A program made the translations under genes and the position numbers. The notes beneath the pieces are model-generated. The model ran no database searches. It saw nothing but the letters and a program-made list of their open reading frames with translations, and was not told the DNA's origin. From CAIYRG01 sp965247505 (GTDB lineage: Bacteria; Pseudomonadota; Alphaproteobacteria; Micropepsales; Micropepsaceae): DNA of 64,000 nt. Shown here piece after piece: positions 1 through 11,198 of the stretch. Positions within the stretch are counted from its first letter, which is position 1. The number at the start of each line of letters is the position of its first letter. Where the stretch lies: the NCBI GenBank assembly GCA_965247505.1, contig OZ252020.1, positions 2,914,001 through 2,978,000 of the forward strand. Direction: 5' to 3'.

Positions 1-1017
<1,017 letters not shown>

Positions 1018-1020
1018 GGC

Positions 1021-1956
1021 TTAGCGGTCCTTGGGGTCGAGCGCGTCACGCAAGCCATCGCCTATAAAGTTAAAACAAAACAGCGTGACCGCCATGAAGC
1101 CGGCCGGGAAGATAAGCATCCAAGGTGCGGTTTCCAAAGCGTTTGCACCCTCGGAAATAAGAACGCCCCAAGAGGTCATGGGCTCGCGAATTCCAAGCCC
1201 TAAAAAGGATAAGAAACTCTCGGCGAGAATAACGGCAGGGATGGTCAGCGACACATAGACGATCACCGGGCCGACGACATTTGGGATGATGTGGCGGGTG
1301 ATGATTCCCCACGTGCCGACGCCGCCGGCGCGTGCCGCCTCGACAAACTCTTTTTGTTTTACCGAAAGCGTTTGTCCGCGCACGATGCGGGCCATGGTCA
1401 ACCATTCCACCGCGCCGATGGCGACAAAAAGCAAAATGAAGTTTTGTTCGAAAATCACCATCAAAATAATGACAAAGAAAATGAAGGGCAGCGAATAGAG
1501 AATGTCGACGAAGCGCATCATCACATTGTCGATCCGGCCGCCAAGAAAGCCTGCGGTGGCGCCATAAAGGACGCCGATCATCAGGCTGACACAGGTCGCG
1601 ACCAGGCCGACAGCCAGCGAGACCCGCGCGCCATAAAGCGTGCGGATAAAAAGATCGCGCCCTACCGAATCCATGCCGAACCAGTGGGAGCCGCCGGCAT
1701 AGCCAAGCATGCTTTCGCCAGGCCACCAGCTTGGCGCGCGTTGCACAAGATCGTAATCGATCTCGTCAAAGGCGTAGGGAGAGAGCAGCGGTGCGAAAAC
1801 GGCCATTAATGTAATGATTCCGAGCACAATCATGCCGACGAGCGCTGCTTTGTTGCGAAAAAGCCGCCTGCGCGCATCGACCCACAGGCTGCGCCCCTTC
1901 ACCGCTTCTGCGGCTTGCATGATCTCGATCCGCTCGTTCGGCAAAATGGGTGTCAT
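1021..1956 (-). CDS. Peptide/nickel-type ABC transporter permease, DppC family
   Basis: About 311 residues. A cytoplasmic N-terminus is followed by a first membrane span (around residues 35-55), a periplasmic loop containing GMDSVGRDLFIRTLYG, and the binding-protein-dependent permease core with an EAARAGG-type EAA loop that contacts the ATPase. These are hallmarks of the DppC/OppC family, and the length is usual. I place the start at the ATG at 1956 because it overlaps the stop of the upstream permease (TGATG), a typical translational coupling; a TTG one codon earlier is the alternative. It forms the inner-membrane channel with the DppB-type partner. Confidence 0.93.
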   Translation of the reverse strand: MTPILPNERIEIMQAAEAVKGRSLWVDARRRLFRNKAALVGMIVLGIITLMAVFAPLLSPYAFDEIDYDLVQRAPSWWPGESMLGYAGGSHWFGMDSVGRDLFIRTLYGARVSLAVGLVATCVSLMIGVLYGATAGFLGGRIDNVMMRFVDILYSLPFIFFVIILMVIFEQNFILLFVAIGAVEWLTMARIVRGQTLSVKQKEFVEAARAGGVGTWGIITRHIIPNVVGPVIVYVSLTIPAVILAESFLSFLGLGIREPMTSWGVLISEGANALETAPWMLIFPAGFMAVTLFCFNFIGDGLRDALDPKDR

Positions 1957-2900
1957 CAATCAAAACTCACGCGCGGGTCGAGCACCCGGTAGAGCAGGTC
2001 CACGACAAGGTTGAGAAAGATGATGAGCGCGGCATAGAAAATGACGACGCCGAGTACCAGCGTGTAATCGCGATTGAGCGCGCCTTGCACGAAATAGCGT
2101 CCAATGCCGGGTAGCCCGAAGATTTGCTCAACAATTAATGAGCCGGTGGCGAGCGCGGCGATTGCAGGGCCGAGATAGCTGACCAGCGGAAGAAGGCCGG
2201 CCCGTAAAGCGTGGCGGGTCACCACTCGGAAAGAAGATAATCCCTTGGCGCGCGCCGTGCGCACATAATTGGAGCGCAATACTTCGACCATAGAACCGCG
2301 GGTGAGGCGTGAAATCACTGCGATCTGCGGAAGGGCAAGGACGGTTACGGGCAAAATCATATTGCGCAAGGCGCCGCCATTCCAACCGCCGACGGGAAGC
2401 GATATTTCTAATCCGAAAATGTTGACGCCATAGACGCCGAACAAGAGCGTGAGCAGCGGTGCGGTCACAAAGGCCGGAATCGTGATGCCAACCATGGCGA
2501 GCGTCATTACCGAATAATCGGCTGGCCGGTTTTGTCTCAGCGCGGCAAAGACTCCGAGCGTGGTTCCGAACAAAAGCGCTACGGTAATCGCCGAGAGCCC
2601 AAGACGAATACTTACCGGCAGGCCCGAGGCAATCATTTCGTTGACGGTAAAATCGCGGGTGCGGAAGGAGGGGCCAAGATCGCCCTGTGTCAGGCGTCCG
2701 AGATAGAGGAAATATTGCTGATAGAGCGGCTTATCGAGATCATAGGCCGCCATGATGTTGGCTTCGATCTCCGGCGGCAGACGCCGCTCGCCGTCGAAGG
2801 GACCACCTGGGGCGATCCGCATCATGAAAAATGCGAGCGTGATAATGATCAGAAGGGTGGGAATGGCGCCCAGAAGGCGCCGGATCGCGTAGGAAAGCAT
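1956..2900 (-). CDS. Peptide/nickel-type ABC transporter permease, DppB family
   Basis: 314 residues starting MLSYAIRRLLGAIPTLLIII, the classical DppB/OppB opening with a first transmembrane helix. A GGPFDGERRLPPEIEANI segment and the ARAKGLSS-type EAA loop follow. About six membrane spans are visible and the length is normal. It is the first gene of the transporter operon (DppB, DppC, fused DppD/F). No periplasmic peptide-binding protein of the usual family is adjacent; the nearest binding protein upstream is PotD-like and separated by 234 bp. Specificity is therefore open. Confidence 0.93.
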   Translation of the reverse strand: MLSYAIRRLLGAIPTLLIIITLAFFMMRIAPGGPFDGERRLPPEIEANIMAAYDLDKPLYQQYFLYLGRLTQGDLGPSFRTRDFTVNEMIASGLPVSIRLGLSAITVALLFGTTLGVFAALRQNRPADYSVMTLAMVGITIPAFVTAPLLTLLFGVYGVNIFGLEISLPVGGWNGGALRNMILPVTVLALPQIAVISRLTRGSMVEVLRSNYVRTARAKGLSSFRVVTRHALRAGLLPLVSYLGPAIAALATGSLIVEQIFGLPGIGRYFVQGALNRDYTLVLGVVIFYAALIIFLNLVVDLLYRVLDPRVSFD

Positions 2901-3134
2901 TCTAACTATTTCGCTCCTGCGCCATATCGAATTCTAAGTTTTTGGGCCTTGATTTTCAGGGCAGTGTTTGGGAGCCCTCCACAAGCATGTCAGGCGGCCT
3001 GAAATTGTCAATTGCGCTTTAATCATCGGTTGTTTCTCAGCTTGAACTTACCCAACTCGTCATGGCCGGGCCAAGCGCGCCCTGCGCGCAAATCATTGGT
3101 TTTGTGTGCGAAGCACACAGGGCCGCTCTTGTGA

Positions 3135-4250
3135 TCATTCAGCGCGCCACGCGTCCCAGGTTGAGCGCAAGGGAGCACCATTTTCGGCCCACCATGCGGG
3201 GTCAATCAAAAGGGCATTTGTGAAATTGTCCGGCGCGGTTGGAAGAAAAGGTGGCATTCGGACCCCCGTGATCGGGTTGTCCTCGACAAGAGCGCTCGCC
3301 GAGCGCCGCGCCGGGCCATAGGGAACGCGGCTCGCCATATTGGCCAAGGGCAGGGCCGAGCTTGCGAAGGCAACGAACTCCATGGCGCGTTCGCGCGCCG
3401 GCGAATCTTTCACGATACCGAACACGTCCAAGCCATAGAGCTGAGCATCCCAGAGAGCTGCAATAGAGGCGCCGGACGTTTCCGCGTCAAACACGCGTCC
3501 ATTGAGGGCCGTTGTCATGACCACATCGCCGGCTGCCAGCATGTCGATGGGCTCGTTCGGCCGCTGCCACCAGAGAAGGGAGTCCTTTATCGTGTCGAGC
3601 TTGGCGAAGGCCCGCGCGGCTCCGTCCGTAGTTTCAAGCAAAGGATAGACTTCATCCGGCCTGGCCCCGTCTGCGAGCAGTGCGAAGGGAAGATTATATT
3701 CGGGACCGGCATCGCGTAAGCCGCGCATCCCGGGATAGGTTTCGAGATCAAAGAAATCAGCCGCTGATTGCAGCGGCTCTTCAATCCCGTCACGCAAATA
3801 AGCAATGATCTGGCTGTAGACAACGGTGCCCAACCAGCACTCGCCGATGGCGCCGGGAACGAAATCGGCTGCCGCGTCTTCGCCATTATGACCAGCGGGC
3901 AATATCGCTAGGTCGAGAGGTTCAAGTAGTCCCTCGTTACAGGCCGATACGGCATCGGCGAGATCGAGGTCGACAACGTCCCAGCGGACGTCGCCGGATT
4001 CGACTTGGTTTCGTATCTCGCCAAGACCGCCACCATAGATCGTCCCGTCGAGATCGATTTCGGTTTGATCGACGAAGGGATGAAAGAAAGCGACGGTTTG
4101 CGCCTGTTGATAGGCATCACCCCAGCTCACAACGGTCAGATTCTCACGCGCAAACAGATCGGGAAATAAGATCAACGTGCCGAGCCATCCAACTACCGCG
4201 AGAACGAGTGCGCCGGTGCCGATCAGCGCCCTAACAAACCAACGGCGCAA
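3135..4250 (-). CDS. PotD-like extracellular solute-binding protein
   Basis: 371 residues. An N-terminal hydrophobic stretch (about residues 8-30) serves as an uncleaved anchor or signal. The rest resembles the spermidine/putrescine-binding class: LTVVSWGDAYQQAQ at the mature start, a DVVDLDLADAVSACNEGLLEPLD segment, a WWQRPNEPIDMLAAGDVVM segment and a tryptophan-rich C-terminus. Such proteins capture polyamines or other small organic ions for an ABC permease. Its start lies 2 bp from the stop of the AsmA gene, so the two are probably co-transcribed. No PotABC-like permease is adjacent, and it may serve the downstream transporter or one encoded elsewhere. The ligand is not predictable from what is visible. 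Confidence 0.85.
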   Translation of the reverse strand: MRRWFVRALIGTGALVLAVVGWLGTLILFPDLFARENLTVVSWGDAYQQAQTVAFFHPFVDQTEIDLDGTIYGGGLGEIRNQVESGDVRWDVVDLDLADAVSACNEGLLEPLDLAILPAGHNGEDAAADFVPGAIGECWLGTVVYSQIIAYLRDGIEEPLQSAADFFDLETYPGMRGLRDAGPEYNLPFALLADGARPDEVYPLLETTDGAARAFAKLDTIKDSLLWWQRPNEPIDMLAAGDVVMTTALNGRVFDAETSGASIAALWDAQLYGLDVFGIVKDSPARERAMEFVAFASSALPLANMASRVPYGPARRSASALVEDNPITGVRMPPFLPTAPDNFTNALLIDPAWWAENGAPLRSTWDAWRAE

Positions 4251-4252
4251 AA

Positions 4253-6292
4253 CTACTGCCCTCCAAATCCGCCGAATAATGATCGGATTGCATCTTCGGG
4301 ATTGTCCAGCGGATTTTGCGTTTGGCCTTCTTCTGCGGGGGCTTCTTGTGGAGTTCCCTCTGCGGCATCCGGCTGGCCGCCAAGAAGACCAGCAAGTCCA
4401 CCAAGCCCGCCTAGCCCATCACCAAGGGCTCTACCGACGACATTTTCGATCACCCCCGGCAGAAGACTTGCCAGATCCGGCGTGTAGCTCAAATCGGTCC
4501 ATGGTCCGCTAACGCGGAAGGGAACGCCGATATTTCCAAGATCGACCCCGGCCACATTTCCGATGGAAACCGGCTGAGGTTCGATAAGAAAATCCATCGT
4601 CTGCGCGGCAAGGCTCAGATCGCCATTCCCGATGACGCGAATGACGGGGCTGTCCATTAGAAAATCGTCGTTATGGGCAATACCATTTTGCATGACGAAG
4701 CTACCGCCGAACGCAGTGAACTCCGTCGTCGAATCTGGGCTGGTTAAATTTCCGACGCCGCCAAGATTAACAACATTCTCGAGAGTGCGCGCGATCGCTC
4801 CGAGATCGACGCCTCGCAAAGCGCCATTTTGGAAGTCGATGTTTCCCGATCCTGCGAGTGCGTTGACGATCTGGTTTTGCGTCGAGCCGCGTGTGGTGAG
4901 ATCGAAATTGAACGCGCCGGATCCAGTCACACGATCAACATTCATGAAAGCGGTGAGAAAAGCCTGAACGTCGGTGCCCGAAATATTCAGCGTATTGCGA
5001 AAGGACGGTGTCGCTTCGCGCGCATTTATGACGAGCGTCCCGGTGCCGGATCCGCCATAAAGCGACATCTTGCGCAACTCGGCATTGAGAAGGCCATTGT
5101 CGAGGCGCGCACCCATTGCAACTTGTTCGATCGTGAGGTTCTGAAATAGGAGCGTGCCCACAACCAAAGTCAGATCGGCATTGACGGTTTTGAGAAGGTC
5201 GAGCTGAAGCGGTGCGTCGCTGTAACCGCCGCCGCCGGCTGCAGGCGCTGCGCCTGCGTCCGCACCCGCCTCTGAAGTGGTCAAATAATTGTTGAAGTCG
5301 AGGCGATCGATGGCCATGCCGCCACCAAGCATGAGCGTGGGATTGCTGGCATCGACGCTGAGATCGCCGGTTATCGTCATTCCGTCGAGCGTCATCCGAA
5401 GTTCTGAGAACGCGACCCGATTTGGCTGCGCAGCTACATCGGCTTGTAATTCCAGGGCCCCGAGATTGTCTCCGGGCGGCAAAGCGCTCCCGCTCCAGCT
5501 TGCGAGGTTACGCAAAGAGGGGATGTTAAGAGCGACATTGCCGCTGGTTTCGCCTGAGGCCGCGAGACTGCCATCGAAACTTGCGTTTACGAGGTTTGAG
5601 GCCAGTGCAATTTGTACGGCTGTGCTTTCGTCTTCGAGCAAGGCCCGCGGGCGCGCGATATCCACATCGATTTCGAAGCGCTCATTATTAAAGGTGAGCG
5701 CGCCTTCCATGTTCATTGGCGAATCTGTCGACGGCATCGCAAGCGCAATATCGACATCTTCGAGCGCGGCGCCGCTGTCGGCGCCCGCGTCAAAATAGGT
5801 GACCTGGCCATTATTGATACGCAGCTCTTCGATGCCGAAATCATTGATACGATCTGCAATGGCGGACTGGCCCCCTGCATCGGCTTCGGGCGCGGCTTCC
5901 ACGCCTCCCGAAAAGTCCCAATTTGGCGTCCCATTGCCGGCGATTTCGAGATGAATGACGGGCTCGTCCAGGACTAGCCGCGCGACTTCGATGTTTCCCG
6001 AGAGAAGCGGCATGACGCGCACGCCGACCACCAAATTGCCGATATTCACCATTTGCGGCTCGCGAGCGCCTTCGGCATTGGAAACCGAAACATCGCTGAC
6101 CGACACGCCAAGCTCGGGATAAATCGTCAAGCGCAAATCGCCTTCGATCAGGACCGTGCGGCCCGTGGCGTTGCTCGCCGCATCGGCGATCGGTCCGCGA
6201 TAGGCTTCCATGGGGATAAGGAAGGGCAAAGCGATGAGAATGAGCAGCAAAACGCCAAGAATGGCGCCACCAAAAATTAGAATTCTGCGCAT
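4253..6292 (-). CDS. AsmA family protein
   Basis: About 679 residues from the ATG at 6292, chosen because MRRILIFGGAILGVLLLI is a canonical AsmA signal-anchor; a start at 6343 would add a 17-residue charged leader. The N-terminal AsmA region (GRTVLIEGDLRLTIYPELGVS) is followed by repetitive beta-rich sequence and the conserved C-terminal AsmA block (GSGNIDFQNGALRGVDLGAI). The C-terminus is glycine- and proline-rich. AsmA-like proteins bridge inner and outer membranes and are linked to phospholipid transport and outer-membrane homeostasis. It is followed after 2 bp by the PotD-like gene, an unusual pairing that gives no extra functional clue. Confidence 0.9.
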   Translation of the reverse strand: MRRILIFGGAILGVLLLILIALPFLIPMEAYRGPIADAASNATGRTVLIEGDLRLTIYPELGVSVSDVSVSNAEGAREPQMVNIGNLVVGVRVMPLLSGNIEVARLVLDEPVIHLEIAGNGTPNWDFSGGVEAAPEADAGGQSAIADRINDFGIEELRINNGQVTYFDAGADSGAALEDVDIALAMPSTDSPMNMEGALTFNNERFEIDVDIARPRALLEDESTAVQIALASNLVNASFDGSLAASGETSGNVALNIPSLRNLASWSGSALPPGDNLGALELQADVAAQPNRVAFSELRMTLDGMTITGDLSVDASNPTLMLGGGMAIDRLDFNNYLTTSEAGADAGAAPAAGGGGYSDAPLQLDLLKTVNADLTLVVGTLLFQNLTIEQVAMGARLDNGLLNAELRKMSLYGGSGTGTLVINAREATPSFRNTLNISGTDVQAFLTAFMNVDRVTGSGAFNFDLTTRGSTQNQIVNALAGSGNIDFQNGALRGVDLGAIARTLENVVNLGGVGNLTSPDSTTEFTAFGGSFVMQNGIAHNDDFLMDSPVIRVIGNGDLSLAAQTMDFLIEPQPVSIGNVAGVDLGNIGVPFRVSGPWTDLSYTPDLASLLPGVIENVVGRALGDGLGGLGGLAGLLGGQPDAAEGTPQEAPAEEGQTQNPLDNPEDAIRSLFGGFGGQ

Positions 6293-6513
6293 TTTATGGG
6301 GTCTTTCGGGGTCGGAGGGAATGACGGAGGTGCATAATTCCATAACGCATGGAACCGGCCGGGGGGACCAACTTCATCCGTATCTTTCCGTAGATCTATC
6401 CTGCTCGAGTTTCTTCTAGCGGCGATACTAGGCATTTGCGCGGCCCAACTCCACCTGCAACTTTGGCGGCAACTCCAGCGGCGAATTCAGCTGTAATTTT
6501 AGATATCGGGTTT

Positions 6514-8223
6514 TCAGGGCAAAGCGGGGCCGATTTGGTCTTGCGCGGCGCTGGAGATCGAGCGGATCAGTAAAAAGCAGGGAATAATGCCGACCGCAAC
6601 CAATGCGAGCGAGGGCGCCGCGGCAAAGCCCAGGCGCTCGTCAGCCGCATAATTATGCGCGGCGACGGCGAGGGTATCGAAATTGAACGGTCGCAACATC
6701 AAAGTTGCAGGCAGTTCTTTCATGACGTCGACAAAAACAAGCAGTACCGCTGTGAGCGCGCTGGGGCTTAGCAAAGGCAAATAGACCCGCCGCAAGATAT
6801 CACCATTACCGCGGCCGAGCATGCGCGCCGCCCCGGATATCGAGGGTGTGATGCGCTCCATGCCCGACGAAACGCTTTGCAGTGCGACCGCAAGATAACG
6901 AACCACATAGGCAAAGATCAGTCCGATCACGCTTCCTGTTAGAACCAGCCCGGTCGAAACACCGAAAAGGCTCTGAAAGAGTGCGTCCAGCGTATTGTCG
7001 AAAAACGCGAAGGGCGCCAAGACGCCGATGGCGATCACCGCACCGGGGACCGCATAGCCAAGACCGGCAATCCCGGCCGCGCGCCCCGCCAATGTTTTTG
7101 GCCGCGTCTTGCGGGCAAAAGCGAAGATGAATGCGATCGCCGTCGCGGCCAAAGCTGCGAGCGCTGCCAAGGTGAAACTATTGACGAGATGCTGGGAGAA
7201 CTCGCGTCCCGGCAAGCCAGTCCTAAGGAGAAGAGAGAAGAGAACGATGGAGGGCAGCGCGAACCCTAAAATGGGCGGTAAGGCGCAGAGCGAAATCGCC
7301 ATTGCCGATTTTGTGCCGCGTAAGACCATGCGTTTTGGTCTGAAGTCGCGCCGCCCGGTCTCATGAAACCGCGCACCGCCACGCGCCCACCTCTCCGATG
7401 ACAGCGCGAGCGCCACAAACAAAATGAGTAGCGCTGCCAATTTCGCCGCGGCCGCCGGATCGCCGAAGGAAAACCAAGCGCGGTAAATGCCCGTCGTGAA
7501 AACCGGAACGCCATAATAAGACACGGTGCCGTAATCGGCGAAGGTTTCCATAAGCGCCAAGGCGGTGCCCGCTGCAATGGCAGGGCGGGCTAAGGGCAGC
7601 GATACGGAGAGGAAGGCGCTCCAGGGCCCGCGGCCAAGGCTGCGCGCTGCGTCCCATGCAGCGCCGGATTCGGATAAAAAGCGCGCGCGCACCAATAGAT
7701 AAACGTAAGGATATAACACCAGCGTCAGCATCAGCGCGACGCCGGGCAAAGTGCGAATGTCCGGAAACCAATAGGCGCCGAACTCGACGCCGAACAGGCC
7801 GCGCAATGAAGACTGCACCGGGCCAAATGCGGAAAGAAAATCCGCATAGGCATAGCTGAGAACATAGGCGGGCGCGGCGAGCGGAAGAACGAGGGCGGCT
7901 TCCAAAACGCGCCGTCCCGGAAATTCACAGGTCGAAACGAGCCAAGCGGTCGGGACGCCCAAAAGCATTACGCCGAACCCGACCATCACGCCCAGCAAAG
8001 CCGTGTTGAGCACATAAGCGCCAAGCACCGTGCTCGCGAGATGCGAAAAGACAATATCGTCGGCAAAGGCGGCACTGAAGAAAACCGAGAGAACCGGAAT
8101 CGCAAGCACGAGCGCGATGATCGCCGTCACGGCATCGAGACCGCCCAAGCGCGCGCCGAATCCACGCCGGGCAGCAGCAGCAGGGGCGTTCGAAAGCATG
8201 TTTGCGCTCTGGTTGCTCATCAT
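6514..8223 (-). CDS. Fe3+-type ABC transporter permease (FbpB/SfuB-like)
   Basis: 569 residues with two homologous permease halves, each about six membrane spans. The first half has the EAA-type loop LGRGPWSAFLSVSLPLARPA and the second ARMLGRGNGDILRRVYLPLL. This double-length permease is typical of ferric iron importers (FbpB, SfuB); thiamine permease ThiP is the main alternative but is usually shorter. The matching binding protein and ATPase are not in the window. It is divergently transcribed from the iorAB genes with about 220 bp between the starts. I saw no clear Fur or Irr operator, so iron regulation is only an expectation. Confidence 0.88.
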   Translation of the reverse strand: MMSNQSANMLSNAPAAAARRGFGARLGGLDAVTAIIALVLAIPVLSVFFSAAFADDIVFSHLASTVLGAYVLNTALLGVMVGFGVMLLGVPTAWLVSTCEFPGRRVLEAALVLPLAAPAYVLSYAYADFLSAFGPVQSSLRGLFGVEFGAYWFPDIRTLPGVALMLTLVLYPYVYLLVRARFLSESGAAWDAARSLGRGPWSAFLSVSLPLARPAIAAGTALALMETFADYGTVSYYGVPVFTTGIYRAWFSFGDPAAAAKLAALLILFVALALSSERWARGGARFHETGRRDFRPKRMVLRGTKSAMAISLCALPPILGFALPSIVLFSLLLRTGLPGREFSQHLVNSFTLAALAALAATAIAFIFAFARKTRPKTLAGRAAGIAGLGYAVPGAVIAIGVLAPFAFFDNTLDALFQSLFGVSTGLVLTGSVIGLIFAYVVRYLAVALQSVSSGMERITPSISGAARMLGRGNGDILRRVYLPLLSPSALTAVLLVFVDVMKELPATLMLRPFNFDTLAVAAHNYAADERLGFAAAPSLALVAVGIIPCFLLIRSISSAAQDQIGPALP

Positions 8224-8442
8224 TGTCCTGCGGTGTTGGGGGGCCGCCCGTTTGGAGCACCCGCAATCGCGTTGAAAAAACCGCCCTCATTCTTACACCA
8301 AGCCAATATCTTTCTTACTATAAGACTGCGCCAATGGGCCGACACCTAAGGACCCGAGTTCCCTAGGCGACAAATCTTAGCGCAAGTGTTATGAATCCGC
8401 TCATGGGAGAGGCGCTGCCGATAGGCGCCCCAGGGAGGTATT

Positions 8443-8907
8443 ATGGCCAGGATTTCCTTGAATATTAATGGGCAGGAGCAGGAGGTCGATGTCGATCCCC
8501 AAATGCCGCTGCTCTACGCGTTGCGCGACGATCTCGAATATTCCAACCCGCATTTTGGATGCGGCTTGGGACAATGCGGAGCGTGCACCGTCCATATCGA
8601 CGGTCAGGCTACCCGCTCCTGCATCACAACGGTCTCTCAAGCCGAAGGGCGCGAGATAACAACCTTGACCGGGCTGGGAACGGAAGAAAATCCACACCCG
8701 GTTCAAGCGGCTTTTGTTGAGGAAGACGTTCCGCAATGCGGCTATTGCCTCAATGGCTGGGTCATGACCGCGGCGTCCTTCCTTCGGGACAATCCCAATC
8801 CGAGCGATCCACAAATTCGCGAGGCCTTTGCGGATCTCAAATGCCGTTGCGGCACCCATATGGCGATCCTGCGCGCGGTCAAACGCGCTGCGGCGAATAT
8901 GGGTTGA
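8443..8907 (+). CDS. iorA: (2Fe-2S)-binding subunit of a molybdenum hydroxylase, IorA-like
   Basis: 154 residues. The plant-type ferredoxin site has Cys40, Cys45, Cys48 and Cys60 (CGLGQCGAC and a later C). The second, helical cluster domain supplies Cys99, Cys102, Cys134 and Cys136 (QCGYC and KCRC). This is the small subunit of two-component aldehyde/isoquinoline oxidoreductases, which passes electrons from the Mo centre to a cytochrome or another acceptor. A strong ribosome site (GGAGGT) precedes the ATG. The large subunit starts 12 bp after the stop, so the two form an operon. The true substrate may be an aldehyde or an N-heterocycle. Confidence 0.93.
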   Translation: MARISLNINGQEQEVDVDPQMPLLYALRDDLEYSNPHFGCGLGQCGACTVHIDGQATRSCITTVSQAEGREITTLTGLGTEENPHPVQAAFVEEDVPQCGYCLNGWVMTAASFLRDNPNPSDPQIREAFADLKCRCGTHMAILRAVKRAAANMG

Positions 8908-8918
8908 GGGAGGCTCAG

Positions 8919-11192
8919 ATGAACAAAGAAAATCTTTCCTTTTCGCGTCGTACCATGCTCCAAAGCACGGGCGCACTCATTGTGGCCTTTTCGGTAGGAG
9001 ATGCAGGCAAGGCTCTGACCCAAGCTGCCGGGAGCGAAAAACCGCCGCTTCACCCGACCGAGCTTGATTCCTGGATCGCCATCGATCCCGACGGCATGGT
9101 CACGGTCTATTTCGGCAAAATCGACGGTGGGCAGGGAACCGATACCGGCGTCGCGCAGATGGTTGCCGAAGAACTCGATATTCCATTCGCGCACATTGCC
9201 GAAGTGGTCCAGGGCGATACCGCGCTGACATGCGATCAGGGCGGAGCGAGTGGAAGTTTCGGCATTCGCCTTGGCGGTATTGCGCTCCGTTATGCGGCAG
9301 CCGAAACGCGGCTCATTTTGGTCGAGCGTGCTGCAGCCGAATGGGGTGTCAGCGCTGATCAGCTCTATGTCATCGACGGCGTCATTTGGGATAGGACTGA
9401 TTCGTCACACCGGATCAGCTATGGCGAGCTGGTCGGCGGGAATTATTTCCAAGAAAAGCTCGTCTGGAACGAGAGATATGGAAATAATCTCGGCCTTTCG
9501 GGCCGGGCAACGCCGAAATCGCCTGATCAATACAGAATAGTCGGGAGAGATGCGCCGCGTCTCGACGTGAAGGGCAAAATTTACGGCACGACGCCGTTCT
9601 CAACCGATGTCCGGGTAGAAGGGATGCTGCATGGGCGGATGATCCGTCCCCAAAATGCGGGGACCCGGCCTCTCTCGGTGGATGAGAGCAGCATTGCCCA
9701 TATCGAAGGCGCACAAGTGGTTCGCCGGGGCGATCTCATCGGCGTCGTTGCCGAGAGAGAATGGGACGCTATTCGCGCCGCAACTGAGCTGGCTGTGACC
9801 TGGTCGGAACCAAGCGATGTCTTCCCGGAACATGAAGAGCTTTACGATCATATTCGGGGCACCGAGCCATCTCGCCGTGAAGTGGTCGATGAGAGTGGCG
9901 AGGTCGACCAAGCCTTTGCCATCGCGGCCCAGATTATCGAAGCGGAATATGAATGGCCCTTCCAGTCCCATGCCAGCATGGGCCCGGGCTGTGCCATCGC
10001 CGATGTGCGCGAAGACGGCGTGACGCTTTGGACCGGAAGCCAGAAACCCCATGCCGCCACCGAAGGTGTTGCGGCCATTCTCGGCGTTCCCGTGGAAAGC
10101 GTGCACGGCATTTGGAATATCGGCCCCGGGTCCTATGGCCGTAATGATGGCGGCGACGTGGCGATGGATGCCGCGGTGATGTCCAGCGAAGTGGGCCGTC
10201 CGGTGCGCGTGCAATGGATGCGCCATGAGGGCACGGGATGGGACCCGAAAGGTCCGTCTTCGATTCATCGCGCCCGCGCCGCCGTGGGTGCGGACGGTAA
10301 TATTATCGCTTGGGATTTTCTCTCTAAGGGTTTTTCGCGTGTCGATACCAATAGCCGCGAGAGCGAGCCTAAGGATACGTTGGCCGGCCAATTGCTGGGA
10401 ATGACTGGAGAGCGTCTTTTAAACTTCCGAGTCCCCGAAAACGCGTATGAATTCGAACATGAGCGTCAGGCTTGGGAAACGATCCCAACGCTCTTGGAGG
10501 GGGCTTCGCCGCTTCGCACAAGCCATTTACGCGATCCGGTCGGACCGGAAATTCACTTCGCCTGTGAATCCTTCATGGACGAAGTCGCTCTTGCGGTGAA
10601 CGCCGATCCAGTCGAGTTCCGCTTGCGTTACATCACCGAGCCGCGCCACCGCGCGGTGATAGAAGCAGCGGCGGAGCGCGGCGGATGGGTTGCCGGTCCT
10701 GCCGGTACGAGGCGAAGCTCAGACGTCGAAATTATGCGCGGCAAAGGCATCGCCTATGCCCAACGCGCCGGGACCATCGTTGCCATTGTTGCCGATGTCG
10801 AGGTCAACCAACGGACCGGGCGCATTTGGGCGCGCCATTTCACCGTCGCCCATGATTGCGGTCAGATCATCAACCCGCGCACCATAAAAACCACCATCGA
10901 AGGAAATGTGGTTCAGGGATTGTCTCGCGCCCTGCATGAGGATGTGCTGTTCAATCCGCGCCGGGTGACCAGCGTCGATTGGGTGAGCTATCCCATACTG
11001 AGCCTCGCGGACGCGCCGGAAACGATCGACATTGTCTTGATCGACCATCCGGAAATTGAACCGCTGGGGGCGGGCGAGCCTACCATTCGCATCGTTGCGG
11101 CGGCGGTGGCCAATGCGGTTCATGAAGCGACGGGAAGGCGGCTACGCCGTGGTCCGTTAAATCCGGCGAGCGTGCGGGCCTCGTTCTCGTAA
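8919..11192 (+). CDS. iorB: Molybdopterin-binding large subunit, IorB-like aldehyde/isoquinoline oxidoreductase
   Basis: 757 residues from the ATG at 8919. The longer open frame back to 8736 overlaps iorA and is rejected because 8919 has an adjacent GGGAGG site and begins a twin-arginine signal (Ser9-Arg10-Arg11-Thr-Met-Leu followed by a hydrophobic stretch). The protein carries xanthine-oxidase-family motifs: GGASGSFGIR near the cofactor, and GAGEP near the C-terminus supplying the catalytic glutamate. The Tat signal implies folding with the Mo cofactor in the cytoplasm and export as a complex, with IorA hitchhiking. It ends 6 bp from the convergent hisG stop. Confidence 0.92.
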   Translation: MNKENLSFSRRTMLQSTGALIVAFSVGDAGKALTQAAGSEKPPLHPTELDSWIAIDPDGMVTVYFGKIDGGQGTDTGVAQMVAEELDIPFAHIAEVVQGDTALTCDQGGASGSFGIRLGGIALRYAAAETRLILVERAAAEWGVSADQLYVIDGVIWDRTDSSHRISYGELVGGNYFQEKLVWNERYGNNLGLSGRATPKSPDQYRIVGRDAPRLDVKGKIYGTTPFSTDVRVEGMLHGRMIRPQNAGTRPLSVDESSIAHIEGAQVVRRGDLIGVVAEREWDAIRAATELAVTWSEPSDVFPEHEELYDHIRGTEPSRREVVDESGEVDQAFAIAAQIIEAEYEWPFQSHASMGPGCAIADVREDGVTLWTGSQKPHAATEGVAAILGVPVESVHGIWNIGPGSYGRNDGGDVAMDAAVMSSEVGRPVRVQWMRHEGTGWDPKGPSSIHRARAAVGADGNIIAWDFLSKGFSRVDTNSRESEPKDTLAGQLLGMTGERLLNFRVPENAYEFEHERQAWETIPTLLEGASPLRTSHLRDPVGPEIHFACESFMDEVALAVNADPVEFRLRYITEPRHRAVIEAAAERGGWVAGPAGTRRSSDVEIMRGKGIAYAQRAGTIVAIVADVEVNQRTGRIWARHFTVAHDCGQIINPRTIKTTIEGNVVQGLSRALHEDVLFNPRRVTSVDWVSYPILSLADAPETIDIVLIDHPEIEPLGAGEPTIRIVAAAVANAVHEATGRRLRRGPLNPASVRASFS

Positions 11193-11198
11193 GGGGCG

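Noticed and set aside
3103..3119. Terminator hairpin TGTGTGC-GAA-GCACACA
   Set aside because: A 7-bp stem exists downstream of the PotD-like gene, but no T-run follows on the minus strand, so an intrinsic terminator cannot be claimed.
8736..8918. 61-residue N-terminal extension of IorB
   Set aside because: It overlaps iorA in another frame and would bury the Tat signal.
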